Source: Prosthecodimorpha hirschii (GTDB taxonomy: Bacteria; Pseudomonadota; Alphaproteobacteria; Rhizobiales; Ancalomicrobiaceae). From it: DNA of 64,000 nucleotides. Under the pieces are notes generated by a model, which saw only the letters and a program-made list of their open reading frames with translations, ran no database searches and had not been told where the DNA came from. The stretch is from contig NZ_LJYW01000001.1 of assembly GCF_001305515.1 (NCBI RefSeq), positions 4,173,934 through 4,237,933 of the forward strand, read 5' to 3'. Shown piece by piece: positions 53,567 through 62,543 of this stretch (position 1 is its first letter; each line of letters begins with the position of its first letter). Both the position numbers and the translations under genes were made by a program.

Positions 53567-54259
53567 ATGCGGCGGGTCCGGTGGACCGCGACGCCCGATC
53601 GGCGCGCGGCGCCCTCCTGGGGCCTCGTCGCCTCGCTGGCGGTCCATGTCCTGGTCGGGCTGGGGCTTCTCTGGGCGGCGCCGGTGCGCCGGCCCGAACC
53701 GCGCCGAACCCCGTTCCTGGAGGTCGAGATCCTGCCGCCCGCGGTGCCGGGCGGTGCGCCGCCGGAGGCCCGTCCGCCCGTCGGCCGGCCGGTCGGGCCG
53801 CAGCCGCCGGACGCGCCCGCGCCGACGCCGGTCCCGCCGGGCGCCGCTCCGGGGCCGGGCGGCATGATCGCGGCGACCCGCATGCTGTCGGCCCGCATCC
53901 TGGCCGATCCGCGCAGCCGGGAGGCCGTGAAGACGCTGTCGCAATTGTCCGGCGACGACCGTATCGACCAGCTCTGCGGCTTCGAGGCTTTGGAGCAGAT
54001 CGTGGCCTGGAACGGCCGCCTGCATCCGGACCGGGTGGTCTCCTATGCGATCGAGGAAACGCGCCAATCCGGCCACCGGCTGACCGCCGAGGGCGCCGCC
54101 GTGCATGCCGGCCGGCGCTGGTACCGGCTGCGCTTCACCTGCGATCTGGCGCCGGACGGCAGCCGGGTGGTCGGCTTCGCCTTCGCGCTCGGCGCCGCCA
54201 TCCCGCGCCGCGACTGGGAGAGCTACAACCTGCCCGACGAGGGCGAGGCGGCGGATTGA
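53567..54259 (+). CDS. DUF930 domain protein with TonB-like N terminus
   Basis: Protein of 230 residues. A membrane segment (SLAVHVLVGLGLLWAAPV) is followed by a Pro-rich periplasmic stretch of about 60 residues, as in TonB-like proteins. The DUF930 domain then spans about residues 105-225: MLSARILADPRSREAVKTLS, DDRIDQLCGFEALEQIVAWN, and RWYRLRFTCDL with two conserved cysteines. The domain is common in Rhizobiales and its function is unknown. It stands alone; repeat copy C begins 28 bases downstream. Confidence 0.78.
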   Translation: MRRVRWTATPDRRAAPSWGLVASLAVHVLVGLGLLWAAPVRRPEPRRTPFLEVEILPPAVPGGAPPEARPPVGRPVGPQPPDAPAPTPVPPGAAPGPGGMIAATRMLSARILADPRSREAVKTLSQLSGDDRIDQLCGFEALEQIVAWNGRLHPDRVVSYAIEETRQSGHRLTAEGAAVHAGRRWYRLRFTCDLAPDGSRVVGFAFALGAAIPRRDWESYNLPDEGEAAD

Positions 54260-54286
54260 CCGGCCCGCGGCGCGGCGGCGCCTGGG

Positions 54287-54395
54287 TATTTCCCGATCGG
54301 ATGGAATCCTCCAACCGATGAGGACATGCTCCGGAGTCAACGGCTCGAGCCGGCCCGAAACGCAACGGGACCGATGCGCCGGCACCGGTCCCGTC
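54287..54395 (+). repeat. Palindromic repeat, decayed copy C
   Basis: Recognisable by TTTCCCGATCGGATGGAATC, then CTCCAACCGATGAGG, GCTCCGGAGTCAACGGCTCG and AGCCGG, matching copies A and B in order with many changes; the hairpin arms are no longer perfect. It lies between the DUF930 gene and the 3' end of ccr. The right boundary is approximate. Confidence 0.6.
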
Positions 54396-54430
54396 CTTTT
54401 TCGGCGATGGTTGACGACGGCCTTGTCGGC

Positions 54431-55723
54431 TCAGCGCCGGCCGGCTTCGATCGCATCCTCGAGGCTGCGCAGGCCGGTGGTCGGCGCATTGACCAGCACC
54501 GCCATGTTGCCGGGGGCGTGCTGGTTCTTCCACATCTTGGTATGGGCGGCCGGGATCTTGTCCCAGGGGAACACCTCGGACATGCAGGGATCGACCCGGC
54601 GGTCGAGCACGAAGCGGTTGGCGGCCGCGGCCTGCTTCAGATGGGCGAAATGCGAGCCCTGGATGCGCTTCTGGTGCATCCATACATAGCGCGCGTCGAA
54701 GGTGATGTTGAAGCCGGTCGTGCCGGCGCAGAACACCACCATGCCGCCGCGCTTGACGACGAAGGACGAGACCGGGAAGGTCGACTCGCCGGGATGCTCG
54801 AACACCATGTCGACATTGTTGCCCTTGCCGGTGATGTCCCAGATCGCCTTGCCGAACTTGCGCGCCTCCTTGAACCAGGCGTCGTATTCGGGCGAGCCGA
54901 CCTTCGGCAACTGGCCCCAGCACTCGAAATCCTTGCGGTTGATCACCCCCTTGGCGCCGAGGCTGAGCACGTAGTCGCGCTTGGTCTCGTCGGAGATGAC
55001 GCCGATCGCGTTGGCGCCGGCCGCCGCGCAGAGCTGGATGCCGAACACGCCGAGGCCGCCGGAGGCGCCCCAGACCAGCACGTTCATGCCGGGCTTGAGT
55101 TCGTGCGGCTCGTGGCCGAACAGCATGCGGTAGGCGGTCGCCAGCGTCAGCGTGTAGGAGGCGGCCTCCTCCCAGGTCAGGTGCTTCGGACGCGGCAACA
55201 GCTGGCGCGCCTGGACGCGGCAGAACTGGGCGAAGGAGCCGTCATGGGTCTCGTAGCCCCAGATGCGCTGGCTGGTCGACAGCATCGGGTCGCCGCCATT
55301 GCACTCCTCGTCGTCGCCGTCGTCCTGATTGCAGTGGATCACGACCTCGTCGCCGACCTTCCAGGTCTTCACCTTCGAGCCGACCTTCCAGACGATGCCG
55401 GACGCGTCGGATCCGGCGATGTGGTAGGGCTGCTTGTGGCCGTCGAAGGGCGAGATCGGGGTGCCGAGCGCAGCCCAGATGCCGTTGTAGTTGACGCCGG
55501 CGGCCATCACCAGGACCAGCACCTCGTGGCTGTCGATCTCCCAGGTCGGAACGACCTCGAGCTGCATCGCCTGCTCGGGCGGGCCGTGCCGGTCGCGCCG
55601 GATCGCCCAGGCATACATATTGGCCGGCACATGGCCGAGCGGCGGGATCTCGCCGACCTCGTACAGATCCTTCAGAGTCTCCGAACCGGAGAGACCGTCC
55701 TTCTGGAGCGCGTTCGCCGCCAT
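54431..55723 (-). CDS. ccr: Crotonyl-CoA carboxylase/reductase
   Basis: Key enzyme of the ethylmalonyl-CoA pathway: NADPH-dependent reductive carboxylation of crotonyl-CoA to ethylmalonyl-CoA. The 430-residue protein has the medium-chain dehydrogenase fold: GVNYNGIWAALG, HIAGSDASGIVWKVG, NVLVWGASGGLGVFGIQLCA (nucleotide binding) and the typical insert CNGGDPMLSTSQRIWGYETH. MVFEHPGESTFPVS is characteristic of Ccr. It regenerates glyoxylate for the serine cycle when methanol or C2 compounds are used. ecm is encoded nearby on the other strand. Confidence 0.96.
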   Translation of the reverse strand: MAANALQKDGLSGSETLKDLYEVGEIPPLGHVPANMYAWAIRRDRHGPPEQAMQLEVVPTWEIDSHEVLVLVMAAGVNYNGIWAALGTPISPFDGHKQPYHIAGSDASGIVWKVGSKVKTWKVGDEVVIHCNQDDGDDEECNGGDPMLSTSQRIWGYETHDGSFAQFCRVQARQLLPRPKHLTWEEAASYTLTLATAYRMLFGHEPHELKPGMNVLVWGASGGLGVFGIQLCAAAGANAIGVISDETKRDYVLSLGAKGVINRKDFECWGQLPKVGSPEYDAWFKEARKFGKAIWDITGKGNNVDMVFEHPGESTFPVSSFVVKRGGMVVFCAGTTGFNITFDARYVWMHQKRIQGSHFAHLKQAAAANRFVLDRRVDPCMSEVFPWDKIPAAHTKMWKNQHAPGNMAVLVNAPTTGLRSLEDAIEAGRR

Positions 55724-56166
55724 CTCGTCCTACCCATTCTGTCGTCGAGACCGCCCCTCCCGGGCGACCCGACGACTATCCGACATTTTTTCTGCATTGC
55801 AACAGAGCCGGGCGGACGCTGCCGACCGGGTCCGGGCACTATGGGTCCGCGCGAGGGTTCGATCCATTGGACCAAGGGAGGGCCGCCGGAGCGCCGCATC
55901 GCGGACCCACTGTGGGCCAAGATGAAGCGCGCCGGGCCGAAGTCTCTGCGACTTTCCGTCCCTGCGGCGGCGGGTAACGCCGTCGGCCGGCGCGTGAGGT
56001 CCGCTGCAGTGCGATCGGCGGCGCTGGGAGAATTTTAGGAGTTCCGTGATTTTCTGGTGCGATCGGCGCGGCGGGACCGTGCCATGGCGGGCCTCCGCCG
56101 GCGGATCGGAAATCGGACGCCGTCCTCCGTGCGGGGCCGGCGGAAAACGGGATTTCGGAGAACGCG
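55724..56166. promoter_or_regulatory. Gap between ccr and the small membrane protein gene
   Basis: A 443-base gap with the ccr promoter on its left. An AT-rich patch at 55782-55802 contains TGCATTGCA (55793-55801) and, on the minus strand, TTGCAA 17 bases before ATAGTC. The rest is GC-rich without a convincing gene; GGAG at 56157 is the ribosome binding site of the next gene. Confidence 0.45.
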
Positions 56167-56472
56167 GTGCTTCAGGATCTCGATTCCAACAGCTGGATGG
56201 TGGTGTCGGTGGCGGTCGTCTTCGGCGCCTTCTGGCTCGGCTGGATCGCCGACATGATCCTGGACACGGCCGGCCTCGGCGTCCTCCTCAACTGGCTCCT
56301 GGCCACGCTCGGGGCCTTCGGCGGCATCTACGGCTTCGACTTCGCCCTTCGCCACCACCATGTCCCGCTTGCCTACGCGGACGGCTTCGTGTGGGTGGCC
56401 GCCGCGATCGCCTCCGGGACGCTCGCGCTTCTGTCCTGGCTTCTGGTCCGGGCGGTGATCCGGCTGCTGTGA
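56167..56472 (+). CDS. Small membrane protein of unknown function
   Basis: Protein of 101 residues with three predicted membrane helices (SWMVVSVAVVFGAFWLGWIA, GVLLNWLLATLGAFGGIYGF, GFVWVAAAIASGTLALLSWL). I do not recognise it. GTG start with GGAG six bases upstream. It lies 96 bases before ecm on the same strand and could be co-transcribed, but the ecm gap has its own motif. Confidence 0.55.
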   Translation: MLQDLDSNSWMVVSVAVVFGAFWLGWIADMILDTAGLGVLLNWLLATLGAFGGIYGFDFALRHHHVPLAYADGFVWVAAAIASGTLALLSWLLVRAVIRLL

Positions 56473-56518
56473 TGCGAAATAGAGCGGCCTCGGACCTTTT
56501 GCCGTAATGACAGATTTG

Positions 56519-56527
56519 TGCACTGCG
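56519..56527. promoter_or_regulatory. TGCACTGCG motif upstream of ecm
   Basis: TGCACTGCG lies 42 bases before the ecm ATG and resembles TGCAATGCA (minus strand) in the ccr upstream region. A shared TGC-spaced motif could be the site of a PhaR-like regulator, which binds TGC-N-GCA type sites. Confidence 0.3.
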
Positions 56528-56568
56528 CCTATTCGTTGAGGCAGGTTCAACCAGCCCGGACGCACGCC

Positions 56569-58548
56569 ATGCCGCTGAAAGAGCGCGACAAGCCCTGGAT
56601 CTTCCGCACCTATGCGGGCCATTCGACGGCGGCGGATTCCAATCGGCTCTACCGCACCAATCTCGCCAAGGGCCAGACGGGCCTCTCGGTCGCCTTCGAC
56701 CTGCCGACCCAGACCGGCTACGACCCCGATCACGCGCTGTCGCGCGGCGAGGTCGGCAAGGTCGGCGTGCCGATCGCCCATCTCGGCGACATGCGGCGCC
56801 TTTTCGACGGCATCCCGCTCGAAAAGATGAACACGTCCATGACCATCAACGCCACGGCGCCGTGGCTCCTGGCGCTCTACGCCGCCGCCGCGGACGAGCA
56901 GGGCGCCGATCGCAAGGGGCTGCAGGGCACGACCCAGAACGACATCATCAAGGAATATCTGTCGCGCGGGACCTATGTGTTCCCGCCGGCGCCGTCGATG
57001 CGGCTGACCACCGACGTGATCGCCTGGACCTACCGGGAGATGCCGAAGTGGAACCCGATGAACGTCTGCTCCTACCACCTGCAGGAGGCCGGCGCGACGC
57101 CCGTGCAGGAACTGGCCTTCGCGCTCGCCACCGCGGTCGCGGTGCTCGACGGCATGAAGGCGTCGGGCGCCATTCCGGCCGCGGAATTTCCCGAGGCGGT
57201 CAGCCGGATCTCGTTCTTCGTCAATGCCGGCATGCGCTTCGTCACCGAGATCTGCAAGATGCGCGCCTTCACGCGCCTCTGGGACGAGATCTGCGAGACC
57301 CGCTACGGGGTTGCCGATCCGAAGTTCCGCCGCTTCCGCTACGGCGTGCAGGTCAATTCGCTCGGCCTGACCGAGCCCCAGCCGGAAAACAACGTCTATC
57401 GAATCCTGATCGAGATGCTGGCCGTGACGCTGTCGCGCGACGCCCGGGCCCGCGCCGTGCAGCTGCCGGCCTGGAACGAGGCGCTCGGCCTGCCGCGGCC
57501 CTGGGATCAGCAATGGTCGCTGCGCATGCAGCAGATCCTCGCCTATGAGACCGACCTGCTCGACTATGCCGACATCTTCGCCGGCTCGAAGGAGATCGAG
57601 GCCAAGGTCGAGGCGTTGTGCGCGGAGGCGCGCGACGAACTGGCGCGCATCGACGCCATGGGCGGCGCGGTGGCGGCGGTCGAGTCCAGCTACATGAAGC
57701 AGAAGCTGGTGGAATCGAATTCCAAGCGGCTCGAGGGCATCGAGGCCGGCGAACAGGTGGTCGTCGGCGTCAACCGCTTCCTGGAGACCGAGCCCTCGCC
57801 GCTGACCGGCGGCGACGGGTCGATCCTGACCGTGCCGGAGCATGTCGAGGCCGAGGCGATCGAGGGCCTCAAGGCCTGGCGGGCCGGCCGCGACGAACTG
57901 GCCGTGCGCCGGGCGCTGACCGAGCTGAAGGCGGCCGCCGCGGAGGGCCGCAACATCATGGAGCCGTCGATCGCCTGCGCCAAGGCCGGCGTGACGACCG
58001 GCGAATGGGGCGAGACGCTGCGCATCGTGTTCGGCGAATACCGGGCGCCGACCGGCGTCGGCCGGGCCCAGCGCGATGCCGGCGGCGATCTTGCCGCGGT
58101 CCGCAGCGCCGTCGAGCGGGTCTCCGGGCGGCTCGGCCGCCGGCTGAAATTCCTGGTCGGCAAGCCGGGCCTGGACGGCCATTCCAACGGCGCCGAGCAG
58201 ATCGCGGTCCGCGCGCGCGATTGCGGCATGGAGGTCGTCTACGAGGGCATCCGCCTGACCCCGGCCCAGATCGTCAATGCGGCGCTCGAAGAGGGCGTGC
58301 ATGTGGTCGGGCTGTCGATCCTGTCCGGTTCGCATCTGGCGCTGGTGCGCGACGTGATGGAGCGCATGCGCGCGTCCGGGCTGGAAGATGTCCCGGTCGT
58401 GGTCGGCGGCATCATCCCGCCGGAGGACGAGCGCGCCTTGAAGGCCATGGGGGTGGCGGCGGTCTACACGCCGAAGAACTTCCAGCTGACCGACATCATG
58501 GCCGACGTGGTCCGGATCGTGGAAGCCGGCGAAGCCCGCGCGGCGTGA
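56569..58548 (+). CDS. ecm: Ethylmalonyl-CoA mutase (B12-dependent)
   Basis: Adenosylcobalamin enzyme converting ethylmalonyl-CoA to methylsuccinyl-CoA, the step after Ccr and its epimerase. The 659-residue protein has the mutase TIM barrel (SVAFDLPTQTGYDPDHALSR, NTSMTINATAPWLLALY, GTTQNDIIKEYLSRGTY, RFRYGVQVNSLGLTEPQPEN) and a C-terminal B12-binding domain with KPGLDGHSNGAEQ (DXHXXG) near residue 535, then GLSILSGSHL. It is a single-chain enzyme. ATG 56569 gives the usual start PLKERDKPWIFRTYAG; the longer frame upstream lacks support. Confidence 0.95.
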   Translation: MPLKERDKPWIFRTYAGHSTAADSNRLYRTNLAKGQTGLSVAFDLPTQTGYDPDHALSRGEVGKVGVPIAHLGDMRRLFDGIPLEKMNTSMTINATAPWLLALYAAAADEQGADRKGLQGTTQNDIIKEYLSRGTYVFPPAPSMRLTTDVIAWTYREMPKWNPMNVCSYHLQEAGATPVQELAFALATAVAVLDGMKASGAIPAAEFPEAVSRISFFVNAGMRFVTEICKMRAFTRLWDEICETRYGVADPKFRRFRYGVQVNSLGLTEPQPENNVYRILIEMLAVTLSRDARARAVQLPAWNEALGLPRPWDQQWSLRMQQILAYETDLLDYADIFAGSKEIEAKVEALCAEARDELARIDAMGGAVAAVESSYMKQKLVESNSKRLEGIEAGEQVVVGVNRFLETEPSPLTGGDGSILTVPEHVEAEAIEGLKAWRAGRDELAVRRALTELKAAAAEGRNIMEPSIACAKAGVTTGEWGETLRIVFGEYRAPTGVGRAQRDAGGDLAAVRSAVERVSGRLGRRLKFLVGKPGLDGHSNGAEQIAVRARDCGMEVVYEGIRLTPAQIVNAALEEGVHVVGLSILSGSHLALVRDVMERMRASGLEDVPVVVGGIIPPEDERALKAMGVAAVYTPKNFQLTDIMADVVRIVEAGEARAA

Positions 58549-58688
58549 GCGGCGGGCGATAGCCGGTCGGCAAGGGGCCGTCGACAAGGCGGGAGGCGCC
58601 GGGCGTTCACCGGCGCTTCGGGCAGCGGAGGAGGCCGCGGCGCGTGCGCCACACGGCCCCCTGTCCGCCGCCTCCGGCCGTACCCGGG

Positions 58689-59000
58689 TTACTTGTGGCC
58701 GGGCGCGTGGACGCCATGGTCGTCGCCGCCATTGTGGCCGGCGCCGTCATCCACGCCGCCACCCTTGCCGGGCTTGCCGCCGCCCGAACCGGAATTGCCC
58801 GAGCCCGTATTGCCCGATCCGGCATTGCCCGAGCCGCTGTTGCCGCCCTTGCCCGGGCCGCCGCGCACCAGCATCACGCCGGCGGCGTCGGAGGCCTGGG
58901 TCATGACGGGCTTCGACGGGACGGTCAGGCCGACGGCCGCGGTCGTCATCGGGCCGACGAAGGCGACGGCGGCGCCGAGGGCCAGGATATGCAGTTTCAT
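58689..59000 (-). CDS. Glycine-rich exported protein
   Basis: Protein of 103 residues: signal peptide (MKLHILALGAAVAFVGPMTT, ending TAA), a short linker, then a Gly/Ser/Asn-rich tail with GSGNAGSGNTGSGNSGSGGG-type repeats and a His-rich end (AGHNGGDDHGVHAPGHK). The His residues might bind metal. AGGAGG lies about six bases before ATG 59000. It is divergent from another glycine-rich protein and a two-component system. I do not recognise a family. Confidence 0.6.
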   Translation of the reverse strand: MKLHILALGAAVAFVGPMTTAAVGLTVPSKPVMTQASDAAGVMLVRGGPGKGGNSGSGNAGSGNTGSGNSGSGGGKPGKGGGVDDGAGHNGGDDHGVHAPGHK

Positions 59001-59122
59001 GGTCAGTCCTCCTCTTGGGATCGCCGGCTCGGCGACCGTTCGGACTGTGACCAATGCCGCTTTGCCGATGTCTGATGCCGGCGGTAAGGTCGATGTAATC
59101 GCTCGAACCTATAGTGGTGGCC

Positions 59123-59809
59123 ATGAACACCGGCACCGGGCTTGCCCGGAGAACCTTCCTTGCTCTCGCCGTGACCCTGGCCCTGCGGCCGTGGTCTGCC
59201 GCCGCCCATGGCGGCGGCGGCGGTGGCGGTGGTGAAGGGGGCGGCGGCGAAGGCGAAGGTGGCGAGGGCGAGGGCGGCGAAAGCGAGGGCGGCGGCTCCG
59301 GCGGCTCCGGCTCGGGTGGCTCAGGGTCCGGCGGTTCCGGCTCGGGCGGCTCGGGCTCGGGTGGCTCGGGCTCCGGCGGCGGCAGTGGGTCCGGCGGGAC
59401 CGGGTCCTCGTCGTCCGGCAGCGCGGCCGGGGCGGATGCGTCCGGGGCGGTCACGCCGGGCGGCTACGGCTCGGCCGGCAAGGGGCGCGACGGCGCGAGC
59501 GCATCGGGCAGCTTCGGCGGATCCGGCGGCGTCACCGGCTCGACCGGCGGTTCCGGCGGATCCCGTCCGGCGCCGTCGGAGCAGGATGTGGCGCGCGACA
59601 TCGTCAAGCGCGGCGGCGCGGTGCCCTTCTCGTCGGTCATCCCGGTGGTGCGCGCCGTGGCGCCCGGCAAGATCCTCGACGTGAAGCTGGTGCCGAACCA
59701 GACCGGCGGCTGGAACTACTGGGTGCTCGTGCTCCAGGCCGACGGCCGCTACCAGGATGTGCGCGTGGACGGAAAACGAAATCGGGTCATCGAGATCAGG
59801 CGGCGCTGA
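59123..59809 (+). CDS. Exported glycine-rich protein with PepSY-like domain
   Basis: Protein of 228 residues: a Tat-like signal (GLARRTFLALAVTLAL), a low-complexity tract of Gly with Glu, then Gly-Ser repeats (about residues 30-110), and a C-terminal PepSY-like domain (VARDIVKRGGAVPFSSVIPV, then VLVLQADGRYQDVRVDGKRN). PepSY proteins are often peptidase inhibitors or sensors next to PhoPQ-type systems, as here. GTG 59114 is an alternative start. The response regulator gene begins one base behind its stop, so the three genes form an operon. Confidence 0.68.
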   Translation: MNTGTGLARRTFLALAVTLALRPWSAAAHGGGGGGGGEGGGGEGEGGEGEGGESEGGGSGGSGSGGSGSGGSGSGGSGSGGSGSGGGSGSGGTGSSSSGSAAGADASGAVTPGGYGSAGKGRDGASASGSFGGSGGVTGSTGGSGGSRPAPSEQDVARDIVKRGGAVPFSSVIPVVRAVAPGKILDVKLVPNQTGGWNYWVLVLQADGRYQDVRVDGKRNRVIEIRRR

Positions 59810-59810
59810 C

Positions 59811-60500
59811 ATGCGGGTGATGCTGGTTGAAGACGAGAAGGCGATCGCCACCGACATTGCCGAGGGCCTCGGCGAGGCCGGCTATGTGGTCGACGTGGTG
59901 CATGACGGCGAGGAGGCCTGGTTCCGCGGCGAGACCGAGGACTATGACGCGATCGTGATCGATCTCGGCTTGCCCAAGCTCGACGGCCTGTCGGTGGTGC
60001 GCCGCCTGCGCGCCGCCAAGGTGACGACCCCGGTCCTGGTGCTGACCGCCCGCGGCGCCTGGATGGAGCGGGTCGAGGGGATTGATGCCGGCGCCGACGA
60101 CTATCTGGTCAAGCCCTTCCACATGGAGGAGGTGATCGCCCGCCTCGGCGCCGTGCTGCGCCGGAGCGGCGGCCATGCCAGCCCGCAACTGGAGGCCGGC
60201 GGCATGATCATCGATACCCGCCGCATGACCGCGACCATCGGCGGGCGCAGCATCATCCTGTCGGCGCTCGAATACCGGCTGCTGCGCTACCTCGCCCATC
60301 ACGCCGGGCGTATCGTGCCGCAGACGGAACTGTCGGAACATGTCTATGGCGGCGACCGCGAGCCCGATTCGAATGCGCTCGAAGTCCTGATCGCGCGGCT
60401 GAGGCGCAAGATCGGATCGGACGTGATCGGAACGCGGCGCGGCCACGGCTACTTCATGACCCCCGCCGGCGGGGTGGCGCCGGTCGCGCAGTCCGGCTGA
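59811..60500 (+). CDS. OmpR/PhoP-type response regulator
   Basis: Regulator of 229 residues. Receiver: VMLVEDEKAIA, phospho-Asp in AIVIDLGLPKLDG, Thr in LVLTARGAW, Lys in YLVKPFHMEE. Output winged helix: LSALEYRLLRYLAHHAGRIV, LEVLIARLRRKIGSDVIGTR and GHGYFM. Closest in style to PhoP/FeuP regulators of Rhizobiales. It lies directly behind the PepSY-like gene and 10 bases before its kinase. Confidence 0.9.
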   Translation: MRVMLVEDEKAIATDIAEGLGEAGYVVDVVHDGEEAWFRGETEDYDAIVIDLGLPKLDGLSVVRRLRAAKVTTPVLVLTARGAWMERVEGIDAGADDYLVKPFHMEEVIARLGAVLRRSGGHASPQLEAGGMIIDTRRMTATIGGRSIILSALEYRLLRYLAHHAGRIVPQTELSEHVYGGDREPDSNALEVLIARLRRKIGSDVIGTRRGHGYFMTPAGGVAPVAQSG

Positions 60501-60510
60501 CGGAGGGGCG

Positions 60511-61977
60511 ATGGGCGAGGCCGGAACGGCAGGGCAGAAGAGATCGCCGGGCTGGCGCAGTTCCGTCCGCCTGCGCCTCATGGTGCTGGCCGCCCTCACC
60601 GTGGCGGCGACCCTGACCGTTGCCGGCATCCTGCTCGTCGTCGCCTTCGAGCGTCACCTGGAGCGCCGCCTCGGGCTCGAACTCGATACCCGCTGGACCC
60701 AGCTGGCCGCCGCCCTGACCATCGACGGGACCGGCGCGGCGCGGCTCTCCCACGATCCGGGCGATCCGCGCTACGATCAGCCCTATAGCGGCATCTACTA
60801 CGAGATCGGCAGCCCCGGCCGCGGCGAGGTGCGCTCGCGGTCGCTGTGGGATGCGGAACTCGGCCAGACCGCGATCGACGCCGCGGTGGCGGCCGGCGAG
60901 CCGATCGAGGTCGACGGCCCGAACGGCTCCGTTCTCTATCTCCTGTCCAAGCCGGTCAGCGTCGCCCATGCGTCCGGCGAGCGCAGCTATACGCTCTCGG
61001 TGGCGATCGACCATGCCGAGATCGAGACGCTCGCCAGCGAGTTCGCCGCCGACGTGCGCAATGCCCTGATCGCCATCGCGCTGGTGCTTCTGGCCGGCAC
61101 CTGGGCGCAGATCTCGCTCGGCCTCGGACCGCTCGCCACGCTGCGGCGCGAGCTCGACCTGATCCGGCGCGGCGCCAAGGAGCGCATGGAAGGCACCTTC
61201 CCGGACGAGGTCGGGCCGCTGGTCAGCGATCTCAACAGCCTGCTCGACCGCCAGGACGATCTGATCCGCAAGGCGCGCGAGCGGGCCGGCACGCTCGCCC
61301 ACGGCCTCAAGACGCCGCTGACCATCATCCAGGCCGAGGCCCGGCGGCTGCAGCGGTCCGGGGCCACCGAGGCGGCCAAGACGCTGCGCGATCAGGTCGC
61401 CGCGATGAACGGCCATGTCGAACGCGAGCTGTCGCGCGCCCGCCTGCAGGGCAAGGCGGTTGCGGCCGGCCACGCCACGGCGGTCGCCGACACGGTCGGC
61501 CGCATCGTGGCGCTGGAACGGCGCATGCCGCGCGGCGGCGAACTGGACTGGATCATGGAGGTCGATCCGCGGCTTCGGGTGCGCATGGACGCCGACGATT
61601 TCGGCGAGGTGCTCGGCAACCTGCTCGACAATGCGCGCAAATGGGCCACCGGAACCGTCCGCATCGCCGCGACGGAGACCGACGGGACCGTCAGCCTGTC
61701 GGTCGACGACGACGGCCCCGGCATTCCGGCGGACATGCGGCTCGCGATGATGGAGCGCGGCACCAAGGCCGGCGCCGAGGTCGAGGGCTCCGGCCTCGGT
61801 CTGGCGATCGTCACCGACGTGCTCGAAGCCTACGAGACCGGCCTGCATCTGGAGACGGCACCGTCCGGCGGGCTGCGCGCCCGGTTCGAGATCGAAGGCT
61901 GCGCCGCATCGACGCCGGCAACCGAAGCCGTCATGCCGGTCCGCGACCCGGCGGCGATCCGGCCCGCGGCAGAGTGA
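60511..61977 (+). CDS. PhoQ/FeuQ-like sensor histidine kinase
   Basis: Kinase of 488 residues with membrane helices near residues 22-46 and 185-207, a periplasmic sensor of about 140 residues between them, the phospho-His in AGTLAHGLKTPLTIIQAEAR (the HGLKTPLT form of PhoQ-type kinases), and a HATPase domain with LGNLLDNARKWA (N box), VDDDGPGIP (G1) and GSGLGLAIVTDVLEAY (G2). It is preceded by its response regulator and a PepSY-like protein. Such systems sense envelope stress, divalent cations or osmotic state; the signal here is not known. Confidence 0.9.
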   Translation: MGEAGTAGQKRSPGWRSSVRLRLMVLAALTVAATLTVAGILLVVAFERHLERRLGLELDTRWTQLAAALTIDGTGAARLSHDPGDPRYDQPYSGIYYEIGSPGRGEVRSRSLWDAELGQTAIDAAVAAGEPIEVDGPNGSVLYLLSKPVSVAHASGERSYTLSVAIDHAEIETLASEFAADVRNALIAIALVLLAGTWAQISLGLGPLATLRRELDLIRRGAKERMEGTFPDEVGPLVSDLNSLLDRQDDLIRKARERAGTLAHGLKTPLTIIQAEARRLQRSGATEAAKTLRDQVAAMNGHVERELSRARLQGKAVAAGHATAVADTVGRIVALERRMPRGGELDWIMEVDPRLRVRMDADDFGEVLGNLLDNARKWATGTVRIAATETDGTVSLSVDDDGPGIPADMRLAMMERGTKAGAEVEGSGLGLAIVTDVLEAYETGLHLETAPSGGLRARFEIEGCAASTPATEAVMPVRDPAAIRPAAE

Positions 61978-62126
61978 CGCCGGCCCGCCGCGCTCGCGCC
62001 GGCCATTCCGCAGCGTCGCATATCGCGTCTCTCCGCGCCGTGCTTGCGCTCCGGCGCATCCTCGGCTAACCGATCGGAGATCCGCCCGGTGCCGTGGCGC
62101 CGGCCGACCAGGACGTGGAGACGCGC

Positions 62127-62465
62127 ATGACCTACGTGGTCACCGACAACTGCATCAAGTGCAAGTACACCGACTGCGTCGAAGTCTGTCCGGTCGACTG
62201 TTTCTATGAAGGCGAGAACATGCTCGTCATTCATCCCGACGAGTGCATCGATTGCGGCGTCTGCGAACCCGAGTGCCCGGCCGATGCGATCAAGCCGGAT
62301 ACCGAGCAAGGCCTGGAATCCTGGCTGACGGTCAATGCCGAATATGCCGCCAAGTGGCCGAACATCACCTCCAAGCGTGATGCCCTGCCGGATGCGAAGG
62401 AATGGGACGGCAAGCCGAACAAGTTCGCCGAGTTCTTCTCGCCCGAACCCGGCGAAGGCGACTGA
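62127..62465 (+). CDS. fdxA: 7Fe ferredoxin FdxA
   Basis: Soluble electron carrier of 112 residues with one 3Fe-4S and one 4Fe-4S cluster. The cysteine pattern is [20 protein letters not shown] and [18 protein letters not shown], followed by the long C-terminal tail ([20 protein letters not shown]) of the alphaproteobacterial FdxA. GTGGAG lies about six bases before ATG 62127; the upstream extension of the frame is not needed. It is monocistronic. A hairpin follows at 62521. Confidence 0.95.
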   Translation: MTYVVTDNCIKCKYTDCVEVCPVDCFYEGENMLVIHPDECIDCGVCEPECPADAIKPDTEQGLESWLTVNAEYAAKWPNITSKRDALPDAKEWDGKPNKFAEFFSPEPGEGD

Positions 62466-62520
62466 GCCGACGCGGGGCGAGCGCGTCCCGGCTGCGATCC
62501 GGCGGCGTGGCCCCGGAATG

Positions 62521-62543
62521 GGTCATGCACCTTATGCATGACC
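62521..62543 (+). terminator. Hairpin behind fdxA
   Basis: Nine-base perfect arms GGTCATGCA/TGCATGACC with a five-base loop (CCTTA), immediately followed by a second short stem GGATG/CATCC. There is no T-run, so a terminator role is only likely by position, 55 bases after the fdxA stop. Confidence 0.45.

Noticed and set aside
59210-59400. Gly-Ser repeat tract as a non-coding satellite
   Set aside because: It lies in frame between a clear signal peptide and a PepSY-like domain with a regulator gene one base behind.
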